From Kappaphycus alvarezii (Eukaryota > Rhodophyta > Florideophyceae > Gigartinales > Solieriaceae), in NCBI GenBank assembly GCA_002205965.3, contig NADL03000641.1:682001-746000 (forward strand): a stretch of DNA of 64,000 nucleotides, given 5' to 3'. This document shows, in pieces, positions 11,700-24,700 of the stretch (position 1 is its first letter; the number at the start of each line of letters is the position of its first letter). A model generated the notes under the pieces. The model worked only from the letters and a program-made list of their open reading frames with translations. It did not search any database and was not told the origin of the DNA. The translations under genes were made by a program, and so were the position numbers.

Positions 11700-14600
11700 C
11701 CAATATAGTGCCACCCCCGTCATGTACAGAAATATGGCACTGCTGACTATGGCGCACTATTAGGTGAGTCCAAAATTACTGCTGCATTTCAGTAATAACA
11801 AGTACTGTGGCTGCCTGCTCCTAACGCTCGTCTCTGCCCTTTTCGATACCATGAGTACCATTCTTGTTAGACCAAGATAATGAAGATATTGAGCTATCAT
11901 TGTCAACAGCAGCACTACTACGCCTACGTCCCTAATTACTGTGGCATAATATCGTAACACCCCATCACCAGTAGTGAATTCTACGTACGTGTTTAGTTTC
12001 CATTACAGAAAGCAAAGCAAATGCAGTCTGATCTGCACTATAATTGAATTAGCCTGGTGTTTAGTTACATTTGGCGTTGGAATTCACTTAGCTATTCTCT
12101 AACACCCAAACTTCGTGCAATTGTAGTAACCGGGCGATTGGGTAAATGCAAAAATAAGGAGGACATGTATCTGCAAAAAAAAATTTATCTGAAGATCCGG
12201 GGCCAAGGCTTATCAGAATACAGCAAAAAGACGTAAATAAGTTCCATCTATAAATATTGTTGTACCCCCACCATCTCAGGCCTTATTTCAGAGTATCGTA
12301 TGGTATTGACGCATAATAAAACTCATACTTTTGACAGAAAGTCTAAACGAAAAGGTGTTCAATAAAGTGGAATATTCTTGAATAAATTTAGGTAGAAATA
12401 TTGATGCTATTGTCAATCATAATTTTCATTTCAGGTACTTCACCATACTTCGAGCTCATAGCATAGTTTTAAACGTCGCATGTTTGAGCTGATAAAAATA
12501 TTCGTAATTTATTTCAGTTATCACGAAAAACACAAATAAATAATGCACAGAATACTAATCAGGCCCAAAAAGTCTATATATCAAACTACGACAACAAGTA
12601 TGTTTATAAACCACATTAAGGCCTAATACAACCTCTTGATGCAAAAAATGTTATTAAATACATTTTCTCTGATATTTAGATCATATAAATTGTTTCACGG
12701 CAATTTAAAATTTTCTGAAACACGAAGCTGGTATTGTTTCCATTTTCTAGGAACATTTCGAAATGAACTTGTGTTGTTTGATGAAATTAGCTTTGAGGCT
12801 CTTATTATATGTTCTTCAGAGGCTAAACATCAAAGCTAGAAGCTCCCTATTACCAGAAAGCTGTACTGTACTCACCTCCTCGGGCAATACTACAAGATTC
12901 TTGTTCATCGTAGCCACTTCTGTGCATTTTCAAATATCATCCAGCCTCTTTCTAGTTATTAGCTACCCCTTACTCTCCGAAGATCTCTATTTTTCCAAAG
13001 AAATATAACACTCAGCAGTTTTTATTGAGCTCATATACCTCATTTTTGTCTCTTCTATCGCAATTGTCTGTTCTAAAGGTTCATATGTTATTCAACAGTT
13101 CTGAATCATTATGTAGTAACATAAATACATAATCATCTGGCTTATATATTTTCAGTACCAAAAGTCCGCTTGTTGACACTAATTATCACTATCTTATCCA
13201 GTATTCAATCAGATTTATTCTTGTTATCTTTTTCTTTGTTGTATATTTCAAAAAAACCCACTGAAAAACACGCGTACAGTTTTGTAGCCGATTATCATTT
13301 GCTGGCTTTAACATTCCAAGAATTAAATATTCATATTTTTCATTACTTACTATTCTCCTACATCATATTCAAAATGTTTAGAGCATTACAGCTTTGCTGA
13401 GTGCTGATAAGAAGGAAAGCGATTACTATGCCCATTCTTGTTATTATAAATGCACCGAAATTGTCTCCGAAGTCATCGTTAGTAATTTGAAGATTTTACA
13501 GTTTGGTCTCCAAACCCTTGATGATATCAGCAAATTTACCACGGAATGCGTTTGAAACCATCAAATATCTTAATTTAACGCATTCAGAAAAACGTATTTT
13601 TCAATTTTCTAATTTAAACAACCGGTTTGGTGTAATTACATGAAGTAATGCAACCACAACTTCGAATACCCAAATTTCGGATGAGACTTTGACCTCTGAT
13701 CGCCCTCCTTCTTACGATATTTTCGAATCAAAATGTCTATTTCTCTGGATATTAAAATAAATTCAATGACCACCAAGTCATTATTAATTGGAGCAAACCT
13801 TGAATACGAAGAGTTCAAAAAAAGTCTTCATTGAATTGCTTTCTTTTTTAGTCATTCATGGAAGTAACAAACAAAAAATAATATACCCTTTAGGCAAATT
13901 TCGTGTGTTAGGGATTCATAACTCTTACTCAAAGTATGTTAAAATTGGACTACTACAAAGCAGCATAATCCCTTTTATAATAGAGTTACCGAAGCCTTTC
14001 GCTACTTGGAACTACAAAATTGGTCATCTTAAATGACAAAGGCACCTAAAAATTGCGACAGTGATAATTTTTTTCAAGAGATTATTAGAACTATTTTCGT
14101 TTTAGTTGGAAAAACTTACACTAAACGATGCATACAATTTGAATCATACTGAAACAAATAACCGAAAAAAATTAAGAAAAGAATCCTACTGTCTATAAAA
14201 ATATATAAATAATAAGAAATAAAAATTCAAAAATTTAAGAGCAAATTTATGATTGGATTTCTACTCGCATAATGTAAAACATGAGAAACTTTAACTGTAA
14301 TCATTGGAAGTTTTTATACCAGTAATTCTCTGAACAGCTCCAGTATATTTGTCTTTTCTGATCGTAAAAAGTGTTTCGGTTTTAGTGAAACAGTCCATAT
14401 TAAAAATAGTAGTACATATTCTCCTGAACCTGTCGAAATTTGAAATTAAATATAAATTGGGAAACTTATCACTAAATTGAAGATGAAGGTATTCATATTA
14501 CTTTATGAAAGAGTTCAAGATGCAGTTTGCAACATTTTTGAAAGTCAAAGTGCTTCTTAAACAATTCATTGAGTACATTTTTATGTTTTACATATTTTAT

Positions 14601-17389
14601 GGTACCTCTTGTAATTAATGAGAAATTATTAAAACGGGCATTCTTATCCTTAAAATTATATCCCAGGGGTTTTAAATCGTGAAGTTGACTCATTTTTCAG
14701 AAAACCTTAATATAAATGGACTTTTATCGTCTTTTAGAGTGACACATGCTTCTTGAGTTAACATTGTCGAGATTTTAGAGAGGATTATTTTCTCTTTGTA
14801 AATTTCGGCTCTACAAATCTCTCTTCAGAAAAGTCACAAAAATTTTCCTGAGCCCTGTTTTTTCTCATATGTAATCAATTTTTATTCAGCAAATATTAAA
14901 AGAATGGGGTTACTTTTACTTACAATTCCGTGTCGGAATGGAAAATCACCGTCAAATATGTTCAAATTGAGTTTCACAGCTAACAAATTGTACTCGTTTC
15001 AAAGTTATTGTAACAAAGAATGGAACCATCCATTCAACTTTTCAGAGACAAAGAGCTCAAATTTTGATGTATCTTGCTTAAAGTTCCCGAAGAGGAAAAT
15101 CCTATTACTGCTTGTTCGTTCAAGCATTTGATTTTGCTGAGAGCTGCTCGAAAAAAATTAAAAGCCTATGTAGTTTTCTTTTTCATCCTTTCCTTATCCT
15201 TATCTTTTCGAAAATATTACGCACTTTTTGAAAATATGGGGCAAAAAAATTTATGCTATATTGTAATTTGAATGAAACGAAGTAGGGTTTACCGCCCTTG
15301 AATCGTCGAAGGAGATAAAAACTGTATATTAGTTTCCTTCTGTGCCCGTTTGAGCCATGAGAAGGGCACAAAAATCAAAATCCAATCAAATGAATAACTT
15401 TATAGAAGCTAAAAAATCAATAATTCCTCTTGGAAAAGGTCAAGAAAGTTGAAAAAGGAATTATCCTCGCCTGCTATCAGATGAGAATGGTACAGTCTTT
15501 GATCGCTGAAAGTATGAACAAAATACGGCTGTATAAATTAATTACATATAGGCCCTCAAAGATACAAGACCCCCAAGAAATAGGGACTCACTGAGACAAA
15601 AATTGATTTAAAGCGTAGAAATAATATTTCCAAAAGGAGTGATAGTTCTACTATGAAATGGGAAAAATTTTATATTTAAGCCCAGAATATGTAAAAGGTA
15701 TACTGAAGAGATCTTGAAATTAGAATTACAATATATTCTCCAAATAGTCTAATAGAGTATAGAAAAAATGAAATAATTATGTCTCGCGAACATATGCATT
15801 CAAAACTTTTTTCGATTGAGCATTTAGAAGACAATTAATATTATTATAAGCTCATAACTTTATCCGATCAAGCTAATTTCTACAATAAAACATGTAAAAA
15901 ATTTTGCAACCGGATCAATTTACGCAATATAGCTTACTAAATCTCATTTTTCGAAAAACATCAGTCTCTCCATGATTTGCGAGATTTTCTATCATTAGCC
16001 TGGTTGGAAACTTTTACGTGCTGAGAGAACGAAATTGCGGTAATAATAGCGAAAGGTTGAGGTTAAATGAAAAGTTTGGGAATCATTTTTACCAGACGGT
16101 AGGTACAGGAGACCTGTATTTTCTTAGAGATAGATTGTGAGCATGAAAAGGGGCTACAAAGATGTTTTGAGAAATCAAAAGTGACATATTTCTAGAGTTT
16201 TTTACTCTGCTATTCTATTGTTGAATACCATTGATACCCAAATCAAAAAAATTCTACTCACTACATTTTGTCTCAGTTTTATAAAGCATTCAAATAATCA
16301 CGGTCATTATAGCATGTAATCCGCACAAAAGATGGAGATATATCGCTTCCCATATCGACTTTTCGACTTAATTCAGTATTATCGCATTTCAATACCATTT
16401 CTCTTCCACAATCAACAGTGTGTAGCTCATCTCGAGGTTTTTATTACCTCCTAGCCGAGTTGTCGGACCGGTCAGTGCACCGCGCTGATACAGTTTTAAC
16501 TAAAGAAATCATTCAAATAGCGGTAGGCTAAGAGAAAAGGGTCACGCTGTGGAACTAGCAAAAGGGATATTTGCTTGGTTTTTTAGAGTAGGAGTTTCCA
16601 ATACTCGATTAATAATTATGTATTACTACCGGAAAATAATTTTGTAATGTAATGTCTCGCCACAATAAGGGTGTCCGCAAATTGGCCCAATACGCAGTTA
16701 ACTAGCAGTTCTTACAGTGACTTCGAAAGCCACCGCAAATATTTACGACCTGTTTTGAGCAAAATGAAACAGCACCAAACTGGACGTTATGAAAGCTAAC
16801 GTTCTGTTTGGGTGTGACTTGTTCATTACGTCATGCGCAAACGTCATGTATGGCGTCATGACTCTCACGCAGCATTGAACTCAGATCGCATGCTCACACT
16901 CCAGGCATAAATTCACCGCCGGCGGTTTCGATCTCTACTTCTCCTTGTTGAAGGCTCACCGTCCTACCTGTTCTAACACGGAAATTCTACCGCTCGATCA
17001 TTTCAACCTCATTGGCGTCCGTCGACTCAGCTCAAAATGATAAAATGACCACAATGGTCCCTGCTGTGAGCATTTCCGATCCCTCTCTGTTTGTACCGGA
17101 CGCATCTACTCTAGGACCAGACAATGATAGCGTTTGCGTTAAGACTCGGGGTATATAAGTACCAAAAATACCAGTGAATAACTAAAAAATACAAGCGACA
17201 TAATGCGGGACAAACTATGCCGTCCGTTCACCCAGTCTATCCTCCTCGACAGACGTTATTCGCACTGTGACGCGACTTAGAAGCGCAGAAACACAAATGG
17301 AGCCAGCGTCTTAGTGTGCTTGACTAGCAGCTATAGTGAACCCTTCGCATCCTATTGTCGAGGTCGGAAGCTAGCAGTACAACAGAAAG
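11700..17389. other. AT-rich gene-free region
   Basis: About 5.7 kb of AT-rich DNA with no frame over 82 codons. Those present are dominated by Phe, Ile, Lys, Asn and Tyr codons, as expected from composition. No repeat array, RNA gene or transposase motif was recognised. Composition becomes more balanced after about 16.4 kb, approaching the transposon relic at 17.4-18.7 kb. Confidence 0.6.
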
Positions 17390-17836
17390 TACCTACTGCC
17401 GTTTGGCGTGAGGTGTACAAGGATTTTGTTCAAAATCAGAAATAATGCGCAGCAGCGGCGGTTCGTTAGGGATCAAATCCCACAGGAACCAACTTTGCAA
17501 ACTGCATTGCGAAATGTCCTCGAAGATATTCGAACAGGTGTCTCTGACGATTCTTGATGCCAGAATATGGCATTGCAAGACGAAAACTTGATGCAATGCC
17601 TGAAGAAAAGCGACACTTACCATAAGGAAAAAATGAATGACTATCGAGAGATTCTACGGGACAAGCTGACACAAATTAGTAATCCTAAAAGTAACGCAGC
17701 TGAAGCTGGATCAACTGTAAAATACGAAGAGGAGGGTATAAAAGAGTCTAAGCCACGACTTACAAGAAGGGATATCTTGCAGCAGACAGTCAGCACAATC
17801 AGTTCGATGGTTTCAGTAGTTGAAAAAAAGTCATAA
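17390..17836 (+). pseudogene. Possible second ORF (Myb/SANT-like) of a Harbinger-type element
   Basis: A frame of 89 codons (17567-17836) encodes a Lys/Glu-rich, mostly helical peptide. Just upstream, in a broken frame, is a Trp-x3-Tyr-x2-Phe pattern (around VWREVYKDFVQNQK) reminiscent of trihelix or Myb-like DNA-binding domains. Its closeness to a decayed PIF/Harbinger transposase on the opposite strand suggests it is the accessory DNA-binding ORF of that element. This is weak: there are stops between the pieces and no complete domain. Confidence 0.25.
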
Positions 17837-18077
17837 GACTTATGTCAGGTGGTACAAGACCAGACCAAGGTGCCGAAGGATCATGCTACAGGTCTTCAAT
17901 GTTTAAGTTCAAAAAAATGATGCGCTGGCAAGCGAGGAGATCCACAGAAAGACCAAAAGATTCGTACACCTGAAGGAGCGAGTAATTATCACTGAAAAGG
18001 CATTCAAAATGCATGTTAGAGAGGCATTTGGACTTAAGGCTAGTAAGCCTACCCTCTAACAAAACCATCACTGTATG

Positions 18078-18660
18078 CTATAGATATTGAAAAGTCCTGA
18101 CGACGTCGATGAATGTCGTTTGCCAGAATTGCTGCAGTGGTAAAGATGAGAGAAAATTTGTTTCTTCGTTTCTGACATGTGGTAAGCAACCTTCTAAACT
18201 TTTGCTCCATACAGCCAATACCTCACTCCACTTGCAAACTATAGCCAGATTGGTACTTATTGAATTATTTGAAATAGGGTCTTCATTAAAAAAGCAAAGA
18301 TTTCGAGTGTCGATGTGGCGTAAAATGAAGTGATCCATTCCAAAATAACCCGGATCGCCAAGTAGATATTCAATTGGTTCGACAGAATTTGGGTCCACAA
18401 TGAAGGAACTCTGCCAGTTTCTGTCCAGGGAGGTTGCACGCAAAAAAACTACACCATAGTACTATCTTGCATAGCCAGGGTCGGTAAATGTGAATAAAAC
18501 TTCGTGGTTGATCAAAACCGTTGAGTTGAAGCCGTAAATTTTCTTCCGTCCTTTAAAATTTGCGCGATTCTACGAAGACTAGGCCTCCTTATTTTTTATA
18601 GGGTTCCATCCACAACCCCAATATAGCCTGCAAACAACGGTTTCGTCCTATGAGCTTGTG
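18078..18660 (-). mobile_element. Decayed PIF/Harbinger-type transposase (DDE_Tnp_4-like)
   Basis: On the minus strand, a broken frame around 18600-18640 reads GYIGVVDGTL, matching the first Asp region (DGT) of the PIF/Harbinger nuclease. After several stops and frame changes, an open frame of 121 codons (18078-18443) contains IEYLLGDPGYFG, which matches the second Asp block (LGDxGY), and then helical sequence with an NNSIST motif, where the family usually has FN-x2-LS-x-(A/S)R. The expected terminal Glu region cannot be placed. In-frame stops mean it is not functional. Terminal inverted repeats and target duplications were not found by eye. Confidence 0.6.
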
Positions 18661-21119
18661 ATCTTTCCTCAGCACTTGGCAAACGTATTTCTGATGAGAG
18701 CACTTCGTTAGTCATTTTACATATGAAAATTGCATCGCTATGTAGAGAAATGCTACTATAGTTTCAGATTGGAGACTTTGATGTAATTATGGAACTTGCT
18801 CTTAAGTACATCAAAGCGGACATTACCCTCTCCTCAGCAACTAGTTTTTGCGCGACGCCCTCCAGACGCACGTAATTAGTTTGTATGTCTCACTTTAATA
18901 TGTATCTGGGGACGAAAGGTAGCATAAAGGCCTTCAAACGCTGTGGGGAAGAAGCTAGTTACGGTCTTGAAGAGGGATATATGACTTCCAATTTTTTCTT
19001 TGAACAAGTTGACGGAGAAGTGTCCTATGAAGTTATTATCCAGTTCCAAGAGAACAGTTGCAGCTTTTTCTACAGACTTAGATCATGCTTGATGTATAAG
19101 AAGAAGCTGTGATACAATTACATCCGGTTATGACTTCGGTGTTAGATCATTGTCCTCATCAAAAGTTTCCATGCTGGTGTACTCCAACTGTTGAGTGAAG
19201 GCCTAAACGTGCTTGATTCACAAGTGGCCCTTCACAGGGCGTAGCTAGTCACCGCCGTCCGAAGTTCGGGGCGACCTGTTCCTTCATTGCTGGAAAGCAA
19301 AAAGACGTCGCGAAGTCAACGTTTTGAAAATCGGAGTCGTTTTAGGGACAAAAAGGGAAAAATATGAGGTGATTTAATATTTGAAAGATATGGTCGGTTG
19401 TCGCCCGGAATATCCTACATGGTAAACAGTAATACCTCCTAAATTTCCCTAAAAAAGCCGCCTCAAAGGCAAAGGCCGCAGAAAACTACGAACTTGCAGT
19501 ATTTTTGCGGACAACTACAATATTTGAACAAATTTGGCCATCTCTACTATGTTTTGAGTCTAATCTCCATCTGGATGAGCACAATGGTCTATTCGATCGC
19601 TAATCTTTTTTTGTCATCTTTTTGCTTTTACCAGAAAGTGGCTTGTTCAGTCCTGCCAATAATAATATAGAAAGACAGTTCTACGAGTGCATGAATCAGA
19701 GAGATTGGTAGAGTATCCTCTGGATGAAATTCTGAGTGATGGCGCTATTCTTATTTCGCGCACTGCTATTTCCTTCTGTTCCTACTGTAATTCAGTACTT
19801 GGTGCGGCGCATCGTAAAGACCAACATGTGCCTTATTAGAATTAATAATTATTTGAATAAGACAGGGGCCGTGACTGATGGACAAAAAGAAGTCACAGGG
19901 CAATAATCTGGTCAATAATTGAGCGTATCACAAAGTGACTCCCAATTTGTTGCAGTTCAAAATAAATGCTGCGACTTTCTGTCATACTTTGACGAAAACA
20001 GTATCGTCTTATTCAGGACCCCGAATCGATGGGAAGGATTTGTTACAATAGACAGACTTTGATGCGGAAGAATAGTTGTCTGCGGATGTGCTTCTCGCAA
20101 TGCTATAGGATTGGTAATAGCTGTTTGAACAAGTGATACGGGACCAATTAGTAATTCCATCCCAATCTGTAAATTGCTGTCCGAGTTGACACCCTGGCTT
20201 TGCTGTAAAGCAACCTGAGTAAACGCTGTTTGATACAGAATTTATGCGGGCAAGGTTGCTGTAGCGTTTGAGGAACAGTTTGGTGCGCCAGTGAGAAAAT
20301 AGTAGACAAAGGGATTGGTGACATTGATCACAACAAAGATATGGCTGGAGGTGTCGAGTATTGGTTTTTATTTTTTTGAAGAGAGGTACGCGCCGTGACA
20401 GTCATAGGCGTGTCTAGCTTTCGTGGGTTTGGCGGTTGGTGTAACATTGCGGGATACCCTTGGCCTTGTTACATATATCCTTCTGTATGTTGGACAATGA
20501 GATGAAGGGGTTTTCAAGCCTGGTTGGGCCGGTTGGACAAGGCTCGTGCTGACTGCGTCAATCGTGGATTGGATCAACTGGGGGGGGGGGGAAGGCGGTG
20601 AGTGAAGAGGTGGTGTGTTGGGGCTTGAGGACATTACGCTGATGTGCAATGGAGACGATTAAAATTCAAGCAAAACATTTATAAACAATTATACAATATG
20701 ATAGACTAGGTTTGAATTGAATTTTTGGTAAATTAAATGGAAATGGAAATGGAAATTGAAATGGACCAGATGGCCCCTTTTTAATAAAGGTATCATTACT
20801 GGTTGAAAACGGAGGCGAAATGAAATGTGGATTAGCGGTTGATTCTAAGCAAGTATTTATTGCGAAAGGCTGATAAAACAGCAAGTGGTGGCGTGACTTG
20901 TTGACCTCACCGTTTGAAGCAGCGTGACAGAAAAAGTTGGGATCTAATTTTAATCAAAAAGTTGCGGTATGCTTCAAACTCTCCAACACCAACAGCCAAC
21001 CAAAATCGAGCAAGCCATTGTACTACTCATCACAGAATGGACCAGGCCCGAGTTACGCCAAGTGAGCGCTGTGCCATTCGCACATTGTGTGATAATGCCC
21101 GTCCCCTCCGCCTGTACAT
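18661..21119. other. Intergenic region with no recognised gene
   Basis: Short frames only. Some of the first part may be further debris of the Harbinger-type element. A run of 12 G lies at 20580-20591. No frame from 20.3 to 20.9 kb shows a domain. Confidence 0.45.
20580..20591 (+). repeat. Poly-G tract
   Basis: Twelve consecutive G followed by a G/A-rich segment. It is a likely place for base-count error in the assembly. Confidence 0.9.
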
Positions 21120-21791
21120 CTCCGCTTCGACCTTTTTTTTTCGTTGCCCCAACCCTTCATTCCCTTAAACCCACCCCTTACTTTCCTGCCCCCAACCCCC
21201 ACCTCCTCGCATCGCTTCCCCTCGGAAGGGTCCCAGTTTTCCTTTTCTCGCCCACTCCTCCCCCCGATTGTGCACATCCTATCCAACCTCCCCTTTCAAA
21301 AGTACCCTTCCCCCCTTCGTCAACCAACCAGCGACACGACAGGAGTGCAGTTGGAACCTAGTCCTCCACCACACTGTTTAAGAAAAGGCCCAAACCTAAC
21401 GGATCAGACGGTGGAGGAGGGGGGTGAACAATTTTCTTTTTTCTTCCTTTTCTACCTATCAAACCACCTCACCCTCCAACCTCATCTACCAGCTTCTTTC
21501 TCTGCTGGAGTGTGCCGCAGCCTTGTGCCGTGGAGACTGCTGGCATCCACTTGCCGTCGTGTCTTGCAGCCTCGCAGATCCACATACATAGTCCAACCCC
21601 TCCCCCTTCCCCGCACCGTTGTCGAAGATTCACTCGCATACATCACACTTGCGTCTTGTCTTTTGACATCCACTCCGTCAACCGATCTTCGTCAACTCAA
21701 ACACAAATCCATTCAATCTTGCCCCCACCACTCTTTGGTTACTAGTTTCTGCTGTTATATTGCGTTTCCATTTTACTGTCTGTGTTAGATC
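21120..21791 (+). promoter_or_regulatory. Pyrimidine-rich leader/promoter region of the giant gene
   Basis: The 670 bases before the ATG at 21792 are rich in C and T on the plus strand, with many CCC and CTTC runs. A similar pyrimidine-rich leader precedes the CHMP6, eL28 and guanidino-enzyme genes in this window, so it is probably the promoter-proximal and 5' leader style of this genome. Open frames here (for example 21144-21788) are composition-driven. Confidence 0.4.
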
Positions 21792-24700
21792 ATGAGTGCG
21801 TCCCCACCGCCGGTCGCCAGCATGTCGTCCGCCTCTTCGGATACTCCGAAGGATCCGGCAAAGTTGGAGTTGGAGAATCAGAGTCTCAAGCGTAGATTGG
21901 TTCAGTACGCAGCCACTTTGGAAAAGTTAACCGGTCATGCGAGGCGTGAAATCGATGCCAGTGTTCGTGCACGCGACGATGCCTTGGCTGCAGCTGCTGA
22001 TGCAGCCGTCCTAAGGGAAGGTATTGCAGATGCTGAACGGAAGAAAGAGGAGGCTTTGCAGAAGGTTATGGAGCTTGAGCAAAAGTTGAAGGAACGTGAG
22101 GGAAAGGTAGGCGAGTTGGAGCAGAGGGCTGTTACCTTGGAAAGCGCTAGTCAGGAGAGGGAGAAGGATGCGTTAGAGTTAGCAGAGTTGAGGTCTGAAG
22201 TTGGTGCGGCGAAGAGGGAAGCCGAGCTAGCTAGGCAGGAGCGCAAGGAAGAGCGAGAGCGCGCGGAACGATTGCATGAGGAGGTAGCTGAATTGGGGAG
22301 GCAGTTAGCAGATACAAAGCAAGTTGAGATGAAAGTGAGAGACTTGGAGGTTGAAAAGGAGGAGGCGGAAAAAGCAAAGGAGAAGGCAGTGATGGAGCTC
22401 GGCGAGATGCGGGCGAAGGAAGAGGGAATCAGGAGCGAGAGGGACATTCTTCAGAAGAGGCATCAGGACGGTGATGCAGAGGTTCTGAAATTGAAGGAGG
22501 AGTTGACGACCAGCGTCGAGAAGGTGAACGAGTTGCAGAAGGCTGTCAGAAGTGCTGAAGGGATGGGAGTGGAAAAGCTTAGCGCAGCGGAAAGCAGGGC
22601 GAAGCATGCAGAGGAGAGCGTGACAGCATTGAGAAAGGAGCTTGACGAGGTTCACCTGCAGTTGTCTGATACCAAGACGGCTTTGGAAGATGCAAGAGTG
22701 TCATCAATTTCCCAAGAAGTTCAGAAAGAGGCCTCGAGGAGAGAGAAGCGCTTAAAGCGAATTTGAGTACGATTCAGGACGAACTAGAGCAGTCAAATGA
22801 ATTGCTAACCCGTGCTGCAATAGATGCCTTGGCTGACAAGCAAAGAATTCGAAAGCTGGAGGATTCGCTCTACAAGATTCGGACATCCTTGAACACCGAG
22901 CGTGAGGAGAGAAGAATGAAGGAGCAGAAGATTACACAGATGACTACAAGTATTCAGAACGCTGAGCACGAACTTGATGATCTGCGAACAACGAAGCGTA
23001 CCTTGTCAGATGAATGCCACAAGTTGCAGCTGCAGATACATGAACAAAGTAATGCAGTTGCGACGAAGAGCCGTGAATTGGAGGAGCTTGGAGTGGTCCG
23101 CGCTGATCGTGAGTCAACCGTCCAGAAGCTTGAACTTGAGTTGAGTAATTCGAAGAATGCCCTTGCAAAGAAGGAAAGCGAATTCGTCAACATGGCTGCG
23201 GAATATCAAGAGGTGTGCAACCAACTTAACCATTCCTCGAAAGACCTCGAGAGTCGCCACGTTGAAGTCGCTACCGTTCGACGTGAGCTCAGCACCTACA
23301 AGGATCGTGTCGTGGACTTGGAGACTGAGGCTGAGCGCAACAAGCTGACATTCTCTGAGCTTCAGGCTGCCCGCCGGCAGCTGCAAGAGTTTACGGAGAA
23401 ATTCGCCGAGAAAGAGTCTAGTATCGCGGAGATTAATCGCGCACTGACAGCGGCGAAGAACGAGTCCGCAGGTGCCTTGCGAGAAAAGAAACGCCTGTCA
23501 GATATGCTCTCTGATGTAAGCGGAGACCTCAAGCGCGCAAACCAAGAACTTGATATTCTTCGTGGCCTCCGAAAGGATCAGGAGCTTCTTGCAGCTCGCA
23601 TCAGCGATATCGGAGCAACTTCCTCCAGGGAGTTGGATATCATGAAGAAGACCCAAACTGAACAAGCACAGGCTTTGGCCAAAAACACTGTCGAAGAATA
23701 TCAGAGGAAACTTGAGCAAGTCCAGTCAACGGCGCACCGCGATATTGCCGACACCGTTACCAATCAGCTCAGGAACGACTTGATGCCTCACCTCCTTGGC
23801 CTTGTTGATCAGAAAGCCAAGACCATCGTGCGAAACCTGGCCAAACATGTGGAGTCGTTCGCAATCGATGTAACGACAGACAGTGAGCTCTCCAGCACAA
23901 AGCAGGCTGGAACGGGAGCTGCTACTGACGCGACATCCCGATCTCCGAGTCAATATGTGGAAAATGTTGACTCCATTCTTCCACAGGCAACAACGCGAGC
24001 AGCAGCATCAGAGTCTCCATCCGCACCTCATTCCTTTCCGGACTCAAGTTTGCGAGGCGGGCCTCCGAATTCATTGATACTCCTTTTACTATGCGCGAGG
24101 TTCGGGAGGAAGATCTAGCCCCCGAACCTCGCCCTGTTGATGTGCAATTGGCGGTCAATGCGGAGGATACCCGAGGGTTGAGCTGATTTCCGGTGACAAA
24201 CAAGATGCTGATGAAACTGTCGACGCCACTGGGGTAGAGGTGGAGACAGAGGAAAGGGACATGCAGGATATATTTGTAATGATGGCTGATGAGCCTGACA
24301 TGGAGGAAGCACCAAATATTATTGAAACGATGTACGGCGTCCCTGCTGGCCTTAATGACGATGAGGAGGAAGATTACGATGAGGATGAGGAGTACGAGCC
24401 TGATGATGATGCAGTTGCTGGTGAGTATCAACAGGAATTTGAGCAGTACGAGGAACGCGAGATAGACATTACTGGATTGGCAAAATCCACATTGGAGAAC
24501 GATATCCTTGCACCCGTTTCGGGAAACGAACCTGCCGAGGATGAGGTGGCACCTGTTGATGGTGTTGCCTCGGAGGCGGTCGAAACCTCTAAGGACCGCA
24601 AGAATGCCGAGAAACAAGAAGACTCACCGAAGGATGAGATGTCTGCATTCACAGATGCTCTTAAAGCGGCTGAGGAACTGCTGGCTGGTAAGGATAGTAT

